Assembly (NCBI GenBank): GCA_024811115.1
Contig: JAKOGH010000144.1
Span: 1-64,000, forward strand
Source: Terana coerulea
Taxonomy: Eukaryota > Basidiomycota > Agaricomycetes > Polyporales > Phanerochaetaceae
Length of the DNA stretch: 64,000 bases
Direction: 5' to 3'
In this document: positions 47,864-59,315 of the stretch, in pieces
Layout: the number at the start of each line of letters is the position of its first letter
How positions within the stretch are numbered: the stretch's first letter is position 1
The notes under the pieces: generated by a model
Databases searched by the model: none
The model's input: only the letters and a program-made list of their open reading frames with translations
Told to the model about the DNA's origin: nothing
Position numbers and translations under genes: made by a program

Positions 47864-48904
47864 TTAATTGTATCGCGCATATCGCGGTGGGAGAGTACTG
47901 CCGCTCCCTGAAGGTGTATGCGTTTGAATGGTGCTCGTACTAGCTGTCAGGGCGGCGCTGTGTATGCGACTCGGCCGCGGCGGCAGGCCCACACTATACA
48001 AGCCCTCATATTCATCACTTGATCTCCCCTCGTAGGCATTATTGGCTACCTGCTGCGATCCATTCACGGGCTGTGGGTCTGTGAGGAGATCTAGGAGGGC
48101 CTGCTGGCGGCGCCGCTGCGTCTCTGCAAAGGCATGCGCGGCATTATGACCTGGCGCTTTTTCGGAGATCTTGCGCCGGGGCGATGAATGGTTGTTTGGA
48201 GTAGAGGATGGCTCTACGTCTAATACGCTGCCGCTGAAGCGGCTGGTAAGACTAGCATTACTCATGTTGAACTGTTCGTCCGCTTTTTCCGGGTTGTCGA
48301 CCAAGGAACTCCGACTAGGAGTCTGGCCGATTGCTTGCTCGGTGAGTTCTGTATTTTTGACTTTGAATAATTAATGCGTAAATCTGGCTGCAGGTTCACT
48401 TTTCAAAAGGCACTTGCCTGGTAATCCCACGGGCGGGCGAGGGCGAGACCCTCGGTGGTACCGGAGTATCGCGAACAGTAACGTAAGAGCCGCCAAGAAT
48501 CCAACAATCGACATTACCACCACAAGAGGTACGCTAAAACCATTTTGTGGTGCCGGCTGGGGCGAAGGAGATAGATACACGGTGACTGTTGGCGGTGATA
48601 CGCTCGTCGCGGTGGTCGTGACTGTTGGGATGAAGTCGTGCGCCAATGGCGGCGCACTCGTCGACTGGGTAAACAAAACCAAGGTCAGCTATGGTGATGA
48701 CCACAAGCAATTATGTTATGTGACGTAAACTTACGACTGCAACCCAGGTACTATCTTCGTACAGAAGACCGGACTACGCGTTCTTGTTAGCGGCGGTATG
48801 CTGAGATCTTAGTTGAGACATACCGCAGTGGCCAGCTCGCTCAATACTTCTGGGTCCACAGTGCTGGCGCTCGTCGAGCTAGGAGGAACGAGCGATATGT
48901 TCAT
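47864..48904 (-). CDS. Single-pass membrane protein with C-terminal PPxY, array member B
   Basis: The upstream exon begins MNISLVPPSSTSASTVDPEV near 48904. An S/T/P-rich stalk (TVTTTATSVSPPTVTVYLSP) precedes the TM NGFSVPLVVVMSIVGFLAAL/TLLFAIL and the stop-transfer RYHRGSRPRP (48.7-48.4 kb). The tail exon (below 48350) reads TEQAIGQTPSRSSLVDNPEK, SPRRKISEKAPGHNAAH, and ends SGSGSTLPPRYARYN with its stop at 47864. PPRY fits the WW-ligand consensus. It lacks the DGGVRL box of other members. No clear signal peptide was found upstream, so the first exon may be missing or the protein may be an N-terminally shortened copy. Confidence 0.6.
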
Positions 48905-49451
48905 GAGGATAATAATGATGCAGTAGTAAGGACAGTAATGCCAATGTGTTTGGCGACGGAGCGCTCAGCTAGTGGACTTTAGGTCGAGTGGGCGCGCAAT
49001 GTGGTGCCACCCAGCATACACAACACAGATAAGTACTTCAATGTCCTACAGCCACATAGATCTGATCGTTGCTACAAAGTCATAAGCCCGAATGTTGGGA
49101 TCCAGAGAAGAACTAGGATTCTGTCGGAGGAATATCAGAGCAGAGGGATCTGGTTCCGACCATTAGTGGCGGATCTCGCTCTCAATATACAGTGAAATGC
49201 TCCTACCTGATAGCAGCAACTACCGCGCAGAATCTGGTACGCACTTCACAGCATCTCTGGTATAATCACTGCAACATCTCTAGATTGGATCACGCTATAC
49301 AATCGACTTTCGAACATTCATGGTCTAACTCAGGCTTGCAATGAGAATAAGCTAAGATAAAGAAGAACTATATTGTACGCATTGTCTATATCCGTATAAA
49401 TAAATAATCCGAGTAATGACAGAATATAGGGCTACCAAGTAAAGACTGGAT
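48905..49451. other. Spacer B-C, no gene recognised
   Basis: No conserved coding or RNA signal seen. Confidence 0.35.
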
Positions 49452-50674
49452 CTACTCATAATCATCGTATCGCGGTGGCAGGGTACTGGCACTGATTGAA
49501 TGTGCGTCACTGGTTGCAGTCTCCGTTGTCCGAGCCGGGCTGACGTCTCTCTCCGGACCCGTGCCATTCAGTTGCGCACCGCCGTCGACCGCCCGTCTCC
49601 TGCTCCTCCACGCCCTCGAACGCTGGCGCCTCCAATATCTCGGCGGTTCCTCGTTGAGGAAGTTTGGCAGAGTCGGTAGAGCTCTGATATCCGTGGTGAC
49701 AGTGGGTGGAACTGCAGCAACCGCCGAGTCCAACGTTGTGTGCACGAGGGGTGCTGATATGTCAATGACATCGTCGTCTTCGCTGATCACGGAGCTCCCA
49801 GCCATGCTTGTGGCTGACAGCCTGTCTTCGGCATGCGGCGAATATGTACCGGCCGCGGATCCTCGAGCCCCCGGTAAGGGAGCCCGCGAGGGAGACATGG
49901 CTTTGCAGGGCTTCAAAGGGTGCAGTCTGCGTAGTGCGAACGCTTTGGGCTTAGGAATATGATACAAGTCAGCTCTATCCTGCGAGAAAGGGGACAACAG
50001 TAGCACACGCCAAACGCACAAGATGACGATGAGGTCTGCGACGATGGTGCCGAAGAGGAGCGGCGTCTTGTGCGTCTGCAAATAATGAGAAGGAGGATGA
50101 CCAGGAGGAGGATAGCGATGATGGGCAGCCCGATGATGAGTGACAGCTTGAAGCTTTGGTCGGCATGCGCAGGGCTCGGTACCGCCGGCGCTGCTGATTT
50201 AGCTACCACAGCTGTTGACAAACTGGAGTCTGTCCCCGCATGGACGGCGGAGGTCGCTACCGATGCCTAGACGACAAGGTGAGTAGCTGTTCTTTTGATC
50301 TCTGCCTATCTCTTTGAGTGACATTGGGTGCTCACTTGTGAGGTCGACAAGCCGCTCTCAACAACTAGACTCGTCTTCGCGAATGCGTTTGCATCAGTGA
50401 AATTTGAACGTAGGTATTTGGCTAATCGCATGTGGTACATACCAATGCTGCCGTATTTCCCGCCGTGCTGCTCGGGAAAATAATGCTGGGCGGAGCCATA
50501 GGTTCCTTGCAAGCCCTGCACTCCTGGGCTTGCGGAAGCCGCTGTACGAAGAAGCGCCAGCTCTGAAAGAAGAGAAGGAATGGGAGCATGGCATGTGCAA
50601 GAGGATAGGGATATACGTACAGAGCTGACGGTGTCCATGTACAGCCCCTTGATATCTGCATCATACCCATTCAA
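49452..50674 (-). CDS. Single-pass membrane protein with C-terminal PPxY, array member C
   Basis: Extracellular exons upstream of 50.3 kb are uncertain. The last one gives NAFAKTSLVVESGLSTS, followed after an intron by ASVATSAVHAGTDSSLSTAV and PAVPSPAHADQSF. The TM is LSLIIGLPIIAILLLVILLL/IIC with stop-transfer RRTRRRSSS (~50.1 kb). The tail exon (49.97-49.45 kb) reads DRADLYHIPKPKAFALRRLH, SVISEDDDVIDISAPLVHTT, RYWRRQRSRAWRSRRRAVDG, GAQLNGTGPERD, and ends SISASTLPPRYDDYE with its stop at 49452. It therefore has both the basic D-G-G box and the terminal PPRY. Residues before the TM are the least certain part. Confidence 0.6.
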
Positions 50675-51147
50675 TACACCGTGCGAGCCCTTTAGATGGG
50701 AAGTCTAGATCAGAATTATCTAGTGCGGGAAAGATGATTGGACGTACAAGGCATCAAGATGTGCGTTTGGTGTCTTGAGAGGATACTGAGCAGAAGCTGC
50801 GACAATACAGACCGCGCTCTTCAGCATGCACCAAACGACTTCAATGAGCTCAAGCAAATCGCTCATTCACGGTCATGCAGGCTCGTTGTGTGACTCACGT
50901 GATGGTATGAGGCACTGGCAGCTTTGTTTGGTATTGCTAGAATCAGAGGGTTTTGATTGCCTATTACGATCTCCCGAACGCCGCGAAGCTGTGTTTCCGA
51001 ACTCATTCTAACTGACAGCAGATGGACAGTTGGAAGATAAGGTTCGATTGAGCAAGGCCAAAATGATCGCAAGCATGATATGGAAAGATGTGTAAGCTAC
51101 TACCATATAGCTGCTGGCCGCGGGAAACAGACTGACTCGTACTGTTC
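50675..51147. other. Spacer C-D, no gene recognised
   Basis: No conserved coding or RNA signal seen. Confidence 0.35.
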
Positions 51148-52822
51148 TCAAACAGTGTAAGGCGGAGGTAGCGGGAGCCTCCGGGTTCGGTGGCAACAAG
51201 CCAGTCCCCGCCAACCGTACCCCCGCGTCCATGGCTTGCCTCCTCCGCGCTCGCCGTATGTATTCTTCAGTAAAATCGCTTTCGTACATGCCCCTCCGTA
51301 GCGCTTCTTGCCTTCGGTTCTCTGCATGAGCCTCCACATCTGGACCTCGTGGGTTTACCAACGACGAAGCTGGTACAGCCGGAGGGTATTCCGGAGGCAA
51401 GGTGCTCGTAACCGACGCGCGACTTGGGAAACAAATGGCCACACGACGCGCCCTGGCAATAGGATGGGTATCTCGAAGAGCGTCTCGCAATGTGGTGGTA
51501 CGTTCTTCCTTTTCTTGGGGTATTGCCTCTACAATATAAGCAAGCAGATAATAGTTAGGCTCACTCATATTCTGAAAAGGCGAAGTTATGCCATACTCAC
51601 GAGCAGCGCGGCGTCGTCGGTGACAGCACCAGAGGATGACTAAGACAGAGCTGAAAAGAGCCACTGCCAAGACGGATATGGTCACCAAAAGCGAGACATT
51701 CTTCCTCGAGGATCGGTCGCCGCTTGCTGCTGAAATGCTTGAGGAAGACGGATAAGCCGATATCTTGGTAAATATTAGCAAAAAATGGCTTTCTGGAGAG
51801 TATTTGACTGACCGTATCTGGCGACTGAGTAGCCCTGAGTGAAGCTCCTTGACCGATGTACGAAGTTGGAAATGAGATGATAACCGAGGCTTCTATCGGC
51901 TTCATTGCAAGTGTTATCAGGGTCGGTATAGAGAGAAATCAACCCTACCTCGAACGAAGGAGACAGTACCACGCTTGAGGTTGCAAAAGAGGCCGGAGAA
52001 TGAATATCGATCGTACTCTTATGTCCGTCATGTGTGAGTCATCTACTTGCGCATAAGCTCAGAAGGAGTGACGTACAGAGGCAGAGAAGGCCGAGGAGGA
52101 AGATGGCTGGTCGAAGGCCTATGTTTGGGCTCGTCACAAGATCTGGTAGCAGCAAAGCGACAAGCAGTGGCACACACCGCGTTAGATTGAAAGATAAGCC
52201 TTGATAACGATGTAAGGGTAGCACTAGTGCTTGACTTCTCGGCACTTAGAATAGTTGAAGTGGAAGCGGGTGCTTGCAGCGTCGATGTAAGCATTGATGA
52301 GGCCACGATAGCGCTGGATTGTGACTGCCCCGGAGATGTAGATGAAACAATGCCAGAAATCGACACAACGCCACTGCCTAAAGCTTCGCTAGCTAGTGGG
52401 TGTTGTGGAACATCCGCAGTGGAAGCTTGCCGTGACGCAAGCGGCATGGATGCAGCATCTGTAAGCAAGGAGCCAGTTGGCGTTGGCGATAAGTCCATGC
52501 GTATATTCTGCCAGTTGGATTCAGAAAATCCGAGCAGGTTTAAAGCCACGGAAGGATGTGGGGTAACCGTACTACCCAAGAAGCAATGAGAAACCGGGTG
52601 TAGTCGTAACGTGGCATAGCGACCTACGTGAAGCGTGTAACTGTGGGAGCCCAAGCTAACAAATTTTTGGAGCACGAATTGTCCTGAGTTTAAAAGAGCG
52701 TGGTATAAAAGAGTGGGGGGAGATAATTTCCGGTGTATAGGGGCCGAAGGAGGAACGAGAAACGGAATTGACGATGACGACGCACGGCGTTCCATTATAT
52801 AGGCCACGATAAGTACCGCCAT
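51148..52822 (-). CDS. Single-pass membrane protein with two PPxY sites, array member D (frameshift at end)
   Basis: A long open N-terminal exon starts at ATG 52822 (MAVLIVAYIMERR), includes FVSLGSHSYTLHVGRYATLR and a Ser/Thr-rich stalk (52.5-52.2 kb). Exon joins between 52.2 and 51.9 kb are unresolved, and another hydrophobic stretch occurs there in a different frame (LRPAIFLLGLLCLCTSLLLS). The next clear part is SEASVIISFPTSYIGQG, then the TM NVSLLVTISVLAVALFSSVL/VILWCC with CHRRRRAAREYG (~51.7 kb), an internal STLPPEYPPAV, the box RRARRRQAMDAGVRLAGTG and NPEAPATS. A one-base shift then gives LPPPYTV and TGA at 51148-51150. So it carries two PPxY motifs. A separate, tail-less gene in 52.0-53.2 kb is a possible alternative for the N-terminal part. 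Confidence 0.55.
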
Positions 52823-53656
52823 TCATCTGACCGTCGCAAGGAGAACAGGGTGCCTACTTTCACAGCATCAGAATCAGTTCCGTGAAATACTAACGAAACC
52901 GTACCTTGGTATACCCAGTCCGTCTGACTGTGGATATCACGAGCATCATATATCAACGATAAAGAAGATGCATCGCATATAACCCTGTAGACAAATACAA
53001 GCTATCCGCACGTTTCTTCCACCGGCAAGGCCCTAACGTACAACGGCATTTCAGTATCTGGAGGTTCGGTGTCGAACTCGACTTGAATCCGAACGGATGC
53101 TGGTTCAAGTTTCAAGCAACAGTCGGATGATGATGTGGCCAGAATTGTGCGGGAATGCAGGGGCCTGCTGAAAGTGTGAGGATGAGTAAGACCATGTAGA
53201 GCCAGTTGTATCCAAATAGAGCTTTTAAGACACGAGATCAACACTCAGTTGAGCATCCGCGGCAGGATGCTGGAGCAACCTGCTAAAGACGACTCGGACG
53301 GCGGCTTGAAGCGCCGGGCGTTTCGGTGATGTTTGGTCATGTTAGGTTCCGATGCTTCTCGCTTCCATTTGGGGGTAGGCCGGTCTAGCCCTCAGCAGCT
53401 CTGGCTTGCGCTTGAGTGGCTGAACTACGTATCCTCCCAGACCCTTGACGAGCGCAGATCAGAAATAATCTTCCAGGACAAGCAGTAGGGTATTTGTCAA
53501 GCAGTAAGTAAAAGCTGGCTGCCAGTTTTGTGACCGAAAGCTGCAAGTCCGGACGCCAGAGTCTTGGCGTGAAGTCGCGTGATTTGTTCTAATACTTGGT
53601 CGGTTCACAGCTTGGACGAGATGCAGGCGGAAACGACGAATGAGATAATTTTAATA
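52823..53656. other. Spacer D-E with possible signal-peptide exon
   Basis: On the minus strand near 53200 a short hydrophobic start, MVLLILTLSAGPCIPAQFW, resembles a signal peptide. One frame over, CLKLEPASVRIQVEFDTE and PPDTEMPLYVRALPVEET read to 53002. They could be first exons of member D. 53330-53355 repeats part of the upstream box seen at 47514 and 56951. Confidence 0.4.
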
Positions 53657-54980
53657 CTATGCATAGGGAGCATACGGCGGTGGAAGCACGCTATCTTCAG
53701 AAGACCCGGCGACAGATTCCGCAGGGCTCACCGCACGGATACCACCGTCCTCGGCCAACCTTGCATCCGCATGAGTCTCTCGCCTCCACGCATGAATCGA
53801 AGGGCCCTCGGCTGTCGCACTACTTGCATAAAGGTTCTGCCGAGGCAAGAATAAAGAGTGTCTCCCCTCCGCAAGTGCGACTGGCGACGAGCTCCTGGAA
53901 GAGCCATCGTACACTGCGATATTGCTTGCGTCCACGACGAAGGGGCGAGATGGCGATGTCAAAATAGCAAGAGCTTCGTGACCTGCAGTGGAGTTGCAAA
54001 CACTTTCTTCCTTACCCGATGCAAATGACGTTGCAGAGCCAAAAATGCTGAAATGTTTGACTGTAGACTTCTCGGGCCGGAGTAGGATCTCTGCAGAAAG
54101 GCGTAGGTCAAACGGTAAGCATCGCAATTGGAGGCGAGTATTACTCTAGAGACTGACCAGAACGTAATGTCCGCGTACGGTGCCGTCTGAAGCAATAAGC
54201 GGTTATGCCAAGCAGAAAAAACCCCAGGCATACGGCAAGAGCAACGATAGCAAACCGTAATGTCTTGTCAAGTCCATGGCCGGCTGCCGCGTGGGCTTTT
54301 GCTACTGCAGAGCCAGTGGTTGCAAATTTTTCTGCCGATGCAAATATTCCTGTTAAGCTCGACGCGACACTCTGGATTGTGAGACTGTGTAAGTCGTACG
54401 TCTCCATAACGAAATAAGAGTTATACCAGGCTGACCGTTTCGGAGCTCATCGAAGAGAACGTCACCATCCCATCCAGGCCACCGCGCGACGTCGCTGTAA
54501 TTGGCAAATCCGATATGCCTGAGGTGTCTTGAACGGAAGGTAGACGTGTGGCAGGCTCTGAAGTCGCCGCACTTCTGCTGATCGGTACCGGGATGGCGGT
54601 GGAGAAGTGATCAGATGGAGTATTGCGAGGATGTGAAGTGGGCTCGGACGCAATGTCGGTTGGGGTAAAGGTTTCAGTGACGGTCGGCTCGGTTGGAGAA
54701 GAGGAGGCAGCCACTTCGCCATCATCCGAGGTCTTATAGTATGCAATTGGTTAAATTAGCAGCCGCACAAAGGTTAGCAAACTCACCGGACAGAGAACCG
54801 CAACGGTGACTATTGTGAAGTTGCGGAATGCGGTCGTGGTGCAAATGAACTGCCGTAAGGTATGCTCTGTGAGTGACTGTGAGAAGGTAAGCGAGCTCAT
54901 TGCAGGTGAAGCCTGCATTGGCATAGGCTGCCATAACCCGGTAATATATTGCAGTACGTAAGATGGTCGTCAATGCCAAC
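53657..54980 (-). CDS. Single-pass membrane protein with C-terminal PPxY, array member E
   Basis: An extracellular exon near 54.8 kb gives RQFICTTTAFRNFTIVTVAV followed by LCP at an intron. The next exon is a Thr/Ser/Pro-rich stalk (TEPTVTETFTPTDIASEPTS ... FSSMSSETVSLV). The TM exon (54.4-54.15 kb) has LDKTLRFAIVALAVCLGFFL/LGITAYC and RRHRTRTLRS. The tail exon begins EILLRPEKSTVKHFSIFGSA and ends with RRETHADARLAEDGGIRAVS, PAESVAGSSEDSVLPPPYAP and YA, its stop at 53657. The terminal segment (P-ES-SSE-S-LPPPYA-Y) is shared with members G and H, so E, G and H form a subgroup. The first exon and signal peptide upstream of 54.98 kb are not resolved. Confidence 0.65.
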
Positions 54981-55376
54981 GATGTAACTGACTGCCTTTA
55001 TCGAATTTCACAGATTGCAAGATCCAGCCCATAGCACATGAGATTGAAGATCAAAGCGAACATGATGTAAAGTTGTACCTGCGGCTAGCGAAATCAGATG
55101 TGTGCAGAACACTATCAGGAAACGGATGTACTTACCGCGCGTCCTCAGCACACTTGTTCTCCTAGCGGCACGTCATGCACTAGGACTGATCTGGGTTAGC
55201 CCAGATAACTCAAATAGCTTAACGAGGTTGGCCGACTATCGTTCAATAATCGGCACAGAGCGCTGCAATCGCGCCAAAGCAAGTTCGTTCATGTTTCACT
55301 GTGACCCAAACTGAGCCATGGCAAACACAGAGCTGTCAGCTCATTCTGAATAAATAACGCAAAACCGTGGGGGAGA

Positions 55377-56640
55377 CTAAAAGTATCCCGCGTATGACGA
55401 AGGAAGCGTCACGGCGTGGGTGAGTGGTCTGCTTGGCACAGCCTCGACGCTGCGATTTCTAGGCCTCCCCGACCCTCCCCCTGTCCAGTTGAATCCCACC
55501 GTTTCCCTCCCGCCTTCGCCGCGCGGCACTAGTGTGTCGGCGTGCGAGCTGAAGCGCAGAGGGATCTTCAGCAGGCTGAGGCGATGGGGTCTGATTGCCG
55601 AAGTTTCTAGATTTGCCCGTGCTCGGTACATGGGCGTTCAAAGTGCGGGATCTCGCCATAGACCTTTGCGCGAGCGGTCTGTCGGTTATGAACTCGTCAA
55701 GGATGTGCTCTTGACTCGGGAGCCTCCGCGGCCGCGGAGGTGATCCAATCGGCACATGTACCGGAGGGGGTATGTCAAATCTCGGACAGGTACACGCCTG
55801 TCGACTCGCGGCTGAAGGCGAGGTGCAGAAATGGGACTACCGATTGGCTCCGGAGTCGAAGAGGGTGAGCGATATGCGGGATAACGGTCGTGAGGGTGTG
55901 TGTTATGATTTCGGTGGAAATCGTGCTGTAGCCTTGAGGGGACAAACTCGCAAGAGGCACGACTGACTCTGGTGACCTCACGGCGCTCATCGGCCCCATG
56001 CCGCTGTCTGCGTTTGAAGCCGGCGTATCCGGTGCCAGTATTCTGGAGCGGAACAAATTGCTTGCCCGTGGTCGCTGTACAGTGAGTTCTACATTGTCAA
56101 GGTAATCAATATCCTGCGGCTGGGCATACTTGAGTACACGGGGATAAGAGCCAGACCTAAAGAATCCTTGTTGCGCTTCCTCCGACACCTCCGTATCACT
56201 AGCACCAGGATGATGGGCAGTAAAACTGCAAGGACAAGCAGTGGGACAAACAGCGGAATAATGGGTAAATGGATCTGGTTCACGCCAGCATACGATGTTA
56301 GTTCTTGCAGGGCATAGTATCACTCGGGACACTGGGCTCACCAGCTTCGATATAGAGCCTCTCTTATTGAGTGCGACAGCGTGAAACGCCCGGAAATGCT
56401 TCAGAGGGCGCAGATCATCAGCAAGGTATGCAGTGTTATCAGCCGGTGCAGGCTTACTGGAGCAGATGGGTATGAGCGACTGGGTAGAAGCATGCTCTTG
56501 AGACAAACAGAACAGGTAGAAGTAGGATGCAGTGGACTGCCGTATATGCTCCAGAGCGGCGAGGGGTAATGAGAGGAGTTCAAGGGTCTGCATGAGCCCA
56601 TGCGTCCACAAATACCGACTAGAAGCACAGGTTGTAGCGA
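55377..56640 (-). CDS. Single-pass membrane protein, array member F; PPxY degenerated to PSSY
   Basis: An ectodomain exon near 56.4-56.3 kb reads RGSISKLVSPVSRVILCPAR. The TM exon has NQIHLPIIPLFVPLLVLAVL/LPIILVLVI and RRCRRKRNKDSL (56.28-56.15 kb). The tail reads SGSYPRVLKYAQPQDIDYLD, then, after frame changes near 55.8 kb, PPPVHVPIGSPPRPRRLPSQ, RRHTSAARRRREGNGGIQLD, and after dropping one base at 55482, GGGSGRPRNRSVEAVPSRPL and AVTLPSSYAGYF with its stop at 55377. Tail and TM match member A most closely. The WW-ligand core PPxY is replaced by PSSY although the flanking TL and YAGYF are kept. Several single-base shifts mean it is either partly decayed or poorly sequenced. Confidence 0.55.
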
Positions 56641-56656
56641 AGGCGAAAGGCTTCAC

Positions 56657-57889
56657 ACCAGGCCCGGATGTTATCTTGTAGAATAATGCAATGGTGGTTA
56701 CAAGAGTTCTACATGAGTTTCAAGGAACTGTTTGATGATTGTTGACATCGTAACGCTCGAAGAACTAGTTAGTAGAGATATGCCAACGAGTCAACTTGTG
56801 CAACAACACACTTCTGCCGAGCGAACGGTACGCATGAGGACCGTCTTATCTCGCTCTATGAGTGCGGCTGACCATAGTGTTGCAGGTACGTAGGTTCAAG
56901 ATGATTGCTAAGTCGCATCGCAACCGTCGTGATAGTGCTTGTAAGAGAATGTTTGTTTGGTTGTGTTAGATTCCAAAGCTGATTACTGCCCTTTTCGGAT
57001 TACCGCCCGGTTACGTAATGCTCTGCTAGCGCCAGCCAATTTGCTCCTCTCCCGTCAAGACGTCCAACTTCAACATTCAAGTTCATCTCAGTCATGCCTT
57101 AAGGCCTCATCGTCGCAAATAGTACGCGGCGCGGTTGGTTGCAGCAACCAACCGTGCTGCGTACAAGGTAGTCTCTCGATCCAAGCCGCCAGCATCACTC
57201 ATTTTCGCCGCCTCCCGCACTTCTCAAAGCCGCTCTATATGTAGGCTACCGCACACTGAAAGCGAGTCCCGGTTGTTTGGCATCATCACCAATCCGTTAA
57301 TGTTCAATCACACGGCCACCAGCATGCCCATCATGATTGCTACCCATTCTTACGTCTTTGCTACGCTTGTTGAGCCCAGGCCCTATCAAGGAATGTGCTT
57401 CATCCTACATCCTTTCCTGATCGGAACGTTACTTCGCCACCGCCTGTCGTGTCAAGATTGAGGAAGCTGAATCAGTCCGCAGAGTGACTGTAGTATACAT
57501 GCAAGCGGGACTGGACAAAGGATCGGGGACAAAACCGCTGAGAACAGTGTTGAAAGGCGAGAAAGCGGGTGGGAGCAGTCTGGCTGACGTCTGAAGCTGA
57601 CGTTACTTACTTGAGCTGGTGGTTGTAGTTCTGCGTGTTACAATCCGAGCTGGAGAGCACGAGCTTCGGGTTAAAAAGCATCATGTATGACTTATACGCC
57701 CCTCGACTACCGACGGTTATCACTGCACGGCTGCTATATAATTGTATCAGATTCGCAAGTATGAGATCGTTGAATTCGATATTGGCGTACCTTCAAGTTA
57801 ATTTCACTGAGCAGGGGGCTGCACTAGTTGCAAGATCAAGTCCAAATTCATTCAGCTAACGTTCATCGCAGATTCTCAGTACGTATTCG
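56657..57889. other. Spacer F-G with duplicated upstream box
   Basis: No gene recognised. 56951-57034 is the second full copy of the box described at 47514-47602, lying about 300 bp or more upstream of member F. Confidence 0.5.
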
Positions 57890-59315
57890 CTATAGCCGAA
57901 ATAAACATACGCACCTGTAGGCGGCATACGGAGGTGGGAGTGTGCTCCCTTCCGAAGATTCAAGAGACTCAACCGGGCTCGCCTGTCTGACATTCGGAAC
58001 GTCGCTGTACAGGCGAACTCCTGCGTCAGTTTCTTGATGTCTAGATATCCTTCGCCTGCGCTCCACTAGTATGGCATTTTCTCCGCTGAGCCGGCGTTGT
58101 TGCGCCGGGCCTCTCGCCCCAGTTCCCGCCCGCAGCGCATTAGGCGTGGTCTGCTTTTCGAGACTGATGGCGAGCGGCGGGCTCAATGGAGACGGAAGTG
58201 CGTCATCCAGGGAAATTTCGAACACAGCAGCATCGCTCAAGAACTCGGACGTCGAGCTTTGACCTGCAGCTGCAGTGTGTTGGACGGATGCCAGTGAACG
58301 CCAGGACGACAATATACCATCCTCGGGCGTCGGGATGTCCGAGCTTAAGACATCAGCATCCTTTGCTTTAGCGGCGCCATCTGGTACGTAAGTTGACAGA
58401 AGTTAGCACACTCGATATTCACCGTTTGAGAGAAAGAAGTCCCTACGTAAGGTCGATAATGCAGCCTTCCCACGACGCTTCATGTAAGTCCTGCCAATAA
58501 TCAGGAGCGCAGTGCATAGAGCCGCCGCAAGCACTATAAGCGGAATGTATAGCGATTTGTTCATTCCCTGGGTCTTTGGCGCCGGAGTTCCAGTGGGCGT
58601 GTTAGTGGCAGATGTCTGAGATGTGCTCAACGGGTTGTCGTTCCCAGAAGATGTACTGGAGGGCTTAATGATCCTTTTAGCCCAATGCGACATCACAGCA
58701 AAGGAGACTTACAATGTCGCTGGAGGGCGCAGTGCTTCTTTGACTGGAGGCATTGCTTGATGACATGCTGGTCGAGGCTCCGGAGTGCTTCACATCACTG
58801 GTATTAATATTATCACCGGATGCAGCACTTGGCGCAGGAATAGCCGTGCCAGAGGTCAATATTGAAGCTGTGGAAGGGGACGCAGTAGACGTTTGTGTAG
58901 GAGCTGTGGATGAGCTAGAGATTGCAGGACTTTGCGAATCTACGCTGGGAGTCGGTAAGGAATCGGTTGGGCCCACACCCGCTTCAATGGATACACTAGC
59001 AAAAGCGCCCTATAAGGCGAGAATATGAGGTAAGCGTAAGAGATGCAGAAATCCCAGAGGTTACTCACGTCACAAATAACGGTGTTTCCATCTGTGAAGC
59101 AGGACTGAGAGGAATCGACTGAAACAAATAAGGCCGGATTGTGGCGTGGAAATCGGTGCGGGGGAAAGCCAGTCGCCATTCTGCAGCACGGCCAGTTCAG
59201 GATTTCGGATAGCCGCAAAAACGTATCTGACAGAGAGAACGTTCAATGACTGCATGATACGGGTCAGGATCATAAGTAGGGGATACTTATAGACAAAACC
59301 GTACGATGGTAACAC
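57890..59315 (-). CDS. Single-pass membrane protein with C-terminal PPxY, array member G
   Basis: Best-preserved exon chain of the array. Extracellular part: RYVFAAIRNPELAVLQNGDW, an intron, DSSQSCFTDGNTVICD, an intron, GAFASVSIEAGVGPTDSLPT and a long Ser/Thr stalk (58.97-58.72 kb), an intron, then SGNDNPLSTSQTSATNTPTG. The TM is NKSLYIPLIVLAAALCTALL/IIG with RTYMKRRGKAAL (58.56-58.46 kb). Tail: LSSDIPTPEDGILSSWRSLA, RRRRISRHQETDAGVRLYSD, SPVESLESSEGSTLPPPYAA and YR. At that point a GTGCGT donor allows a further 3' exon; otherwise the frame runs to a stop at 57890 (CVCLFRL). PPPY and the D-A-G-V-R-L box are both intact. The two Cys of the ectodomain suggest a disulphide. The signal peptide is upstream of 59.3 kb and not identified. 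Confidence 0.7.
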
